Shown here piece by piece: positions 6,095 to 9,636 of a stretch of DNA of 9,636 bases. A program made the position numbers and the translations under genes. Under the pieces are notes generated by a model. The model made no database searches. It was not told the DNA's origin and saw nothing but the letters and a program-made list of their open reading frames with translations. The stretch is taken from NCBI GenBank assembly GCA_003453515.1, contig DMLD01000041.1, positions 1-9,636 on the forward strand, read 5' to 3'. Source of the stretch: Lachnospiraceae bacterium. GTDB taxonomy: Bacteria; Bacillota; Clostridia; Lachnospirales; Lachnospiraceae. Each line of letters opens with the position of its first letter. Position 1 is the first letter of the stretch.

Positions 6095-8059
6095 ATGAGT
6101 GAGAAAAAGAAATACTATTTGACAACAGCGATCACCTACACATCGGGGAAACCGCACATCGGAAACACATATGAGATAGTGCTTGCGGATGCCATCGCGA
6201 GGTTCAAAAGGTTTGAAGGCTATGATGTGAGGTTTCAAACGGGAACGGATGAACACGGTCAGAAGATCGAGCTAAAGGCGGCAGAGGCAGGTGTAACTCC
6301 CAAGGAGTTTGTCGATGGGGTGTCCGCCGAGATCAAGCGTATATGGGATCTGATGAACACATCCTATGATCGCTTTATACGCACGACCGATCCAGATCAT
6401 GAAGAACAGATAAAGAAGATATTCAAAAAGCTCTATGATCAGGGGGATATCTACAAGGGCGAGTATGAGGGGCTTTACTGTACACCCTGCGAGTCCTTTT
6501 TTACAAGCGCACAGCTTGTGGACGGAAAGTGTCCCGACTGCGGACGCGAGGTCCAGCCTGCAAAGGAGGAGGCTTATTTTTTGAAGCTGTCAAAGTATCA
6601 GGACAGGCTTGAAAAATATATCAATGATAATCCCGAGTTCATATGGCCTGCTTCCAGAAAAAATGAGATGATAAATAATTTTATAAAGCCGGGACTTCAG
6701 GATCTGTGTGTGTCGAGGACAAGCTTTAAGTGGGGGATACCTGTAGACTTCGACCCGGGACATATCGTATATGTGTGGATCGATGCGCTCTCCAACTATA
6801 TCACCGGACTTGGCTACGATGCGGACGGAAACCACGATGAGCTGTACAAAAAGTATTGGCCTGCCGATCTGCATCTGATCGGAAAGGATATCATACGCTT
6901 CCATACCATATACTGGCCGATCATGCTGATGGCACTTAACGAGCCTTTGCCCAAACAGGTCTTCGGTCATCCGTGGCTTCTCACCAACAATGACAAGATG
7001 AGTAAATCCAAAGGGAATGTGATTTACGCCGATGACCTTGTGGATATATTCGGTGTGGATGCCGTGAGATATTTTGTGCTTCATGAGATGCCCTATGAAA
7101 ATGACGGAAGCATCACATGGGAGCTGGTCGTCGAGCGCAACAACTCCGATCTTGCCAATGTACTTGGCAACCTCGTAAACCGCACCATATCCATGAGCAA
7201 CAAGTATTTTGACGGTGTAGTGGCCGATAAGGGCGTCAGTGAGGCTGTGGATGATGAGCTCAAGAGTCTTGCCGAAGCCACACCGGGCAGGGTCGCTGAA
7301 AAGATGGATCAGCTTCGCGTTGCCGATGCGATAAGCGAGATATTTGTCCTACTGAAAAGATGCAACAAATACATAGATGAGACCGAGCCCTGGATCCTTG
7401 CAAAGGACGAAGCGAAGAAGGATCGTCTGGCTACCGTGCTTTACAATCTCATAGAGGGCATAAGGATCAGTGCGGTTCTGCTGCTGTCATTTATGCCGGA
7501 GACAGCCAAGAAGATACTTGATCAGATAAACTCAAAGCCGACAGACTTTGAGGAGCTGAGCAAGGGCTTCGGGCAGTATGTATCCGGGACAAAGGTCACC
7601 GATAAGCCGGAGATACTGTTTGCAAGACTTGATGTGGATGAGATCATGGAGAAGATCCTTGCCCTGGAGAGTGCCTCGAAGAGCGCTGATTCCGGACAAA
7701 AGGAAGAAGAGGGTATCGATATCGAGGCAAAGCCCGAGATAACCTTTGACCAGTTCGGTGCTATGCAGTTTCAGGTGGGAGAGATCGTAGCCTGTGAGGC
7801 AGTTGAAAACTCCAAAAAGCTCCTTTGCTCACAGGTGCGTATAGGATCTTCAACAAAGCAGATAGTATCCGGTATCAGAAAGTGGTATTCACCGGAGGAG
7901 ATGGTAGGCAAAAAGGTCATGGTGCTTGTCAACCTAAAGCCTGCCAAGCTGGCAGGCGTCCTTTCCGAGGGTATGCTGCTATGCGCCGAGGACGACAAAG
8001 GAAATGTAGTGCTTATGGCTCCGGAGAAGGATGTTCCGTCCGGCTCCGAGATAAGCTGA
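6095..8059 (+). CDS. metG: Methionyl-tRNA synthetase
   Basis: The 654-aa enzyme charges tRNA-Met with methionine in the cytoplasm. The class I signatures are HIGN at 21-24 and KMSKS at 301-305. A zinc-knuckle insertion carries two cysteine pairs, C129/C132 and C146/C149. A helical anticodon-binding domain occupies roughly 350-520. After a short acidic linker, residues from about 549 to the end form the EMAPII-like tRNA-binding domain (FQVGEI, GIRKWY, VNLKPAKLAG, SEGMLL), which aids dimerisation and tRNA capture. The length is normal for the long bacterial form. GGAGG at 6084-6088, 6 bases upstream, fixes the start. The gene begins 18 bases after the pyruvate kinase-like gene and has no promoter or T-box leader of its own there. 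tatD follows 9 bases after the stop. Confidence 0.98.
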   Translation: MSEKKKYYLTTAITYTSGKPHIGNTYEIVLADAIARFKRFEGYDVRFQTGTDEHGQKIELKAAEAGVTPKEFVDGVSAEIKRIWDLMNTSYDRFIRTTDPDHEEQIKKIFKKLYDQGDIYKGEYEGLYCTPCESFFTSAQLVDGKCPDCGREVQPAKEEAYFLKLSKYQDRLEKYINDNPEFIWPASRKNEMINNFIKPGLQDLCVSRTSFKWGIPVDFDPGHIVYVWIDALSNYITGLGYDADGNHDELYKKYWPADLHLIGKDIIRFHTIYWPIMLMALNEPLPKQVFGHPWLLTNNDKMSKSKGNVIYADDLVDIFGVDAVRYFVLHEMPYENDGSITWELVVERNNSDLANVLGNLVNRTISMSNKYFDGVVADKGVSEAVDDELKSLAEATPGRVAEKMDQLRVADAISEIFVLLKRCNKYIDETEPWILAKDEAKKDRLATVLYNLIEGIRISAVLLLSFMPETAKKILDQINSKPTDFEELSKGFGQYVSGTKVTDKPEILFARLDVDEIMEKILALESASKSADSGQKEEEGIDIEAKPEITFDQFGAMQFQVGEIVACEAVENSKKLLCSQVRIGSSTKQIVSGIRKWYSPEEMVGKKVMVLVNLKPAKLAGVLSEGMLLCAEDDKGNVVLMAPEKDVPSGSEIS

Positions 8060-8068
8060 TGGGTAAAA

Positions 8069-8953
8069 ATGGATATGGATATGACTGATTATAAAGGTAT
8101 GATATTTGATACACATACACATTATGATGACGAAGCCTTTGATGCAGACCGGGAAGATATTCTTTCCGGTCTGTATTCGCATGGTATAGGTCTTGCGGCG
8201 GGTATAGGCGTGGATGTCGACACCTGTAAAAAAACATTGGAGCTGGCGGAAAAATATGACTTTTTATACGCCGTACTGGGGTTCCATCCAAGCGATGTGT
8301 TGGGGATGGACGGCACGGAGCTTGACTGGCTTAAAGATACGATAAGCTCAGAGCTTAAGAAGAGAAATGATATAAACAAATCTGATAAAGTCGGACGGGA
8401 TGCTGACGGCGATACGCCTGTAAGTCACCGTGGAACGAAGCTGGTCGCCATCGGGGAAATCGGTCTTGACTATCACTGGGCAAAGGAGGATAAGGAGCAT
8501 ATCACCCAGCAAAAATGGCTGCGGGATCAGATAGCTCTTGCAAAGGAAGCATCGCTCCCGATAGTCATTCATTCCAGAGATGCCGCTGCGGATACAATGC
8601 GGATACTAAAGGAGGAAAATGCCGGTATAAACGGCGGTATCATCCATTGCTATTCATACTCGCCGGATCAGGCAGTGGAATATGTAAAGATGGGCTTTGA
8701 CATAGGAGTAGGAGGAGTGGTCACGTTTAAGAACAGCCGCCGTCTGAAGGAAACGGTGGAGGTGATCCCGCTCGGGCATATAGTGCTCGAGACAGACTGT
8801 CCTTACATGGCGCCGGAGCCGTACCGCGGCAAAAGAAATGACAGTACTTATCTTCCCTATGTAGTCGATGCCATAGCAGCCATCAAGGGAATCGACAGGC
8901 AGACTGTCATCGACCGTACCACGGAGAACGCGATGCGGGTATACCGGCTGTAG
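8069..8953 (+). CDS. tatD: TatD-family metal-dependent DNase
   Basis: The 294-aa protein is a cytoplasmic amidohydrolase-fold nuclease; family members cut DNA from the 3' end and may act in DNA repair or degradation. Metal-binding residues are H16 and H18 in DTHTHYDD, E130 in IGEIGLDYH, H168 in PIVIHSRD, H193 in GIIHCYSYS and D243 in LETDCPYMAPEPYRG. GFHPSD at 71-76 is also conserved. The usual length is about 255-265 aa. The excess is explained by a charged insertion at about 97-123, just before the strand that carries E130. Three in-frame ATGs (8069, 8075, 8081) are possible starts. I take the first because GATGGG at 8058-8063 lies 5 bases upstream, but none has a strong SD. It sits in the conserved metG-tatD-ksgA order and is probably co-transcribed. 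Confidence 0.95.
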   Translation: MDMDMTDYKGMIFDTHTHYDDEAFDADREDILSGLYSHGIGLAAGIGVDVDTCKKTLELAEKYDFLYAVLGFHPSDVLGMDGTELDWLKDTISSELKKRNDINKSDKVGRDADGDTPVSHRGTKLVAIGEIGLDYHWAKEDKEHITQQKWLRDQIALAKEASLPIVIHSRDAAADTMRILKEENAGINGGIIHCYSYSPDQAVEYVKMGFDIGVGGVVTFKNSRRLKETVEVIPLGHIVLETDCPYMAPEPYRGKRNDSTYLPYVVDAIAAIKGIDRQTVIDRTTENAMRVYRL

Positions 8954-8957
8954 GTCT

Positions 8958-8973
8958 TGGCAGACTCCTGTCA
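8958..8973 (+). terminator. Weak hairpin between tatD and ksgA
   Basis: TGGCAG (8958-8963), loop ACTC and CTGTCA (8968-8973) form a six-pair stem with one G-U. It is followed by TATTTACTT rather than a run of T. It might attenuate transcription or protect a processed end. A true terminator is unlikely, as ksgA follows closely in the same direction. Confidence 0.25.
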
Positions 8974-9001
8974 TATTTACTTCAATTGTTATGGAGGAAG
9001 A

Positions 9002-9636
9002 ATGAACGCAATAGATCAAACATATCAGCTTATAAAAAAATATGATATCCATGCACGCAAGAGGTTTGGACAAAACTTCCTTATTGACGAGAGGGTGCTC
9101 GATAAAATAGTCGATGCAGCCGGGGTCTGTGAGGATGATTTTGTGTTGGAGATAGGTCCGGGACTCGGAACGCTGACAAGGGTCCTGTGCGAGAGGGCGA
9201 GGCATGTTCTTGCCGTGGAGATCGATTATGATCTGGTTGATATATTGGAGAGGGAATTGGACTATGACAACCTTACGATCATAGAGGGAGATATATTAAA
9301 AAAAGACATAAAAGAGATCGCTGATAAGTACAACGACGGAAGGAATATCAAAGTAGTAGCCAATCTGCCGTACTACATAACGACGCCCGTCATCATGGGG
9401 CTTCTCGAAAGCAGGACGCCTATAGAGAGCATAACCGTCATGATACAAAAGGAGGTCGCCGAAAGGATGATGGCAAAGCCCGGTGACAAGGATTGCGGCG
9501 CTATATCTCTTACGGTCAGATACTATGCGACACCTTACCTTGCAGCCAATGTTCCGCCCAACTGCTTTAAGCCCAGACCCAAGGTGGCAAGTGCGGTGAT
9601 AAGACTGACCATGCTTGATAAGCCTTACGTTGAAGC
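9002..9636 (+). CDS. ksgA: 16S rRNA adenine dimethyltransferase (RsmA/KsgA), truncated by window end
   Basis: The first 211 codons are present and the frame is still open at the window edge; the family is about 270-290 aa. The enzyme dimethylates two adjacent adenines in the 3' hairpin of 16S rRNA using SAM, a late step in small-subunit assembly. Seen are RFGQNFL at 21-27, SAM-binding motif EIGPGLG at 50-56, the acidic end of strand 2 (VEID, 72-75), GDIL at 96-99, catalytic NLPYY at 121-125 and FKPRPKV at 189-195. The start has GGAGG at 8993-8997, 4 bases upstream. It lies 48 bases after tatD. In many Bacillota the RNase M5 gene (rnmV) lies between tatD and ksgA, but it is absent here. Confidence 0.97.
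   Translation, partial: MNAIDQTYQLIKKYDIHARKRFGQNFLIDERVLDKIVDAAGVCEDDFVLEIGPGLGTLTRVLCERARHVLAVEIDYDLVDILERELDYDNLTIIEGDILKKDIKEIADKYNDGRNIKVVANLPYYITTPVIMGLLESRTPIESITVMIQKEVAERMMAKPGDKDCGAISLTVRYYATPYLAANVPPNCFKPRPKVASAVIRLTMLDKPYVE

Noticed and set aside
6590..7084. 164-codon minus-strand frame opposite metG
   Set aside because: It is antisense to the KMSKS-containing core of metG and has no motif.
8957..8986. Possible promoter TTGGCA with TTCAAT before ksgA
   Set aside because: The spacer is 18 bp and the -10 matches only four of six bases; co-transcription with tatD is the simpler reading.

Overview
The window fits a low-to-mid GC, Gram-positive anaerobe of the Clostridia, most like a Lachnospiraceae-type genome. 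That placement is an inference. It rests on strong GGAGG-type ribosome binding sites, AT-rich sigma-A-like promoters, an FtsX-type ABC exporter of the Firmicutes sort, and the conserved metG-tatD-ksgA order. No mobile element, CRISPR array, rRNA or tRNA gene was seen. It reads as mostly ordinary chromosome with a few odd points.

Region 1 (1-3040, plus strand): a possible C-terminal tail of an upstream gene (perhaps a sensor kinase), then a promoter whose -35 lies in a perfect 9-bp direct repeat with an 11-bp period. This promoter drives a two-gene exporter: an FtsX/MacB-like permease (727 aa, two outside domains) and its ATPase (233 aa). The arrangement suggests control by a two-component response regulator, but this is inferred.

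Region 2 (3074-3967): a HAD-family phosphatase on the minus strand, convergent with the exporter. Its divergent upstream region holds a minus-strand promoter with a 17-bp palindrome over the -10, a plus-strand promoter inside an AT-rich inverted repeat, and a short open frame that ends in a TAATG overlap with the HAD start.

Region 3 (3968-9636, plus strand): five closely spaced genes that look like one operon. They are a membrane acyltransferase-like protein, a shortened and active-site-altered pyruvate kinase-like protein, methionyl-tRNA synthetase (metG), a TatD-family DNase and the 16S rRNA dimethyltransferase ksgA/rsmA, which is cut by the window edge. The last three are a classic housekeeping cluster for translation and RNA/DNA maintenance. 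The first two are accessory genes placed at its head, so their promoter at 3893-3921 may also feed metG. There is no room for a T-box or SAM leader directly before metG.

The points most worth a second look are the pyruvate kinase-like protein, which lacks the C-terminal domain and has changed potassium-site residues, and the regulatory architecture around both promoters of the divergent region.
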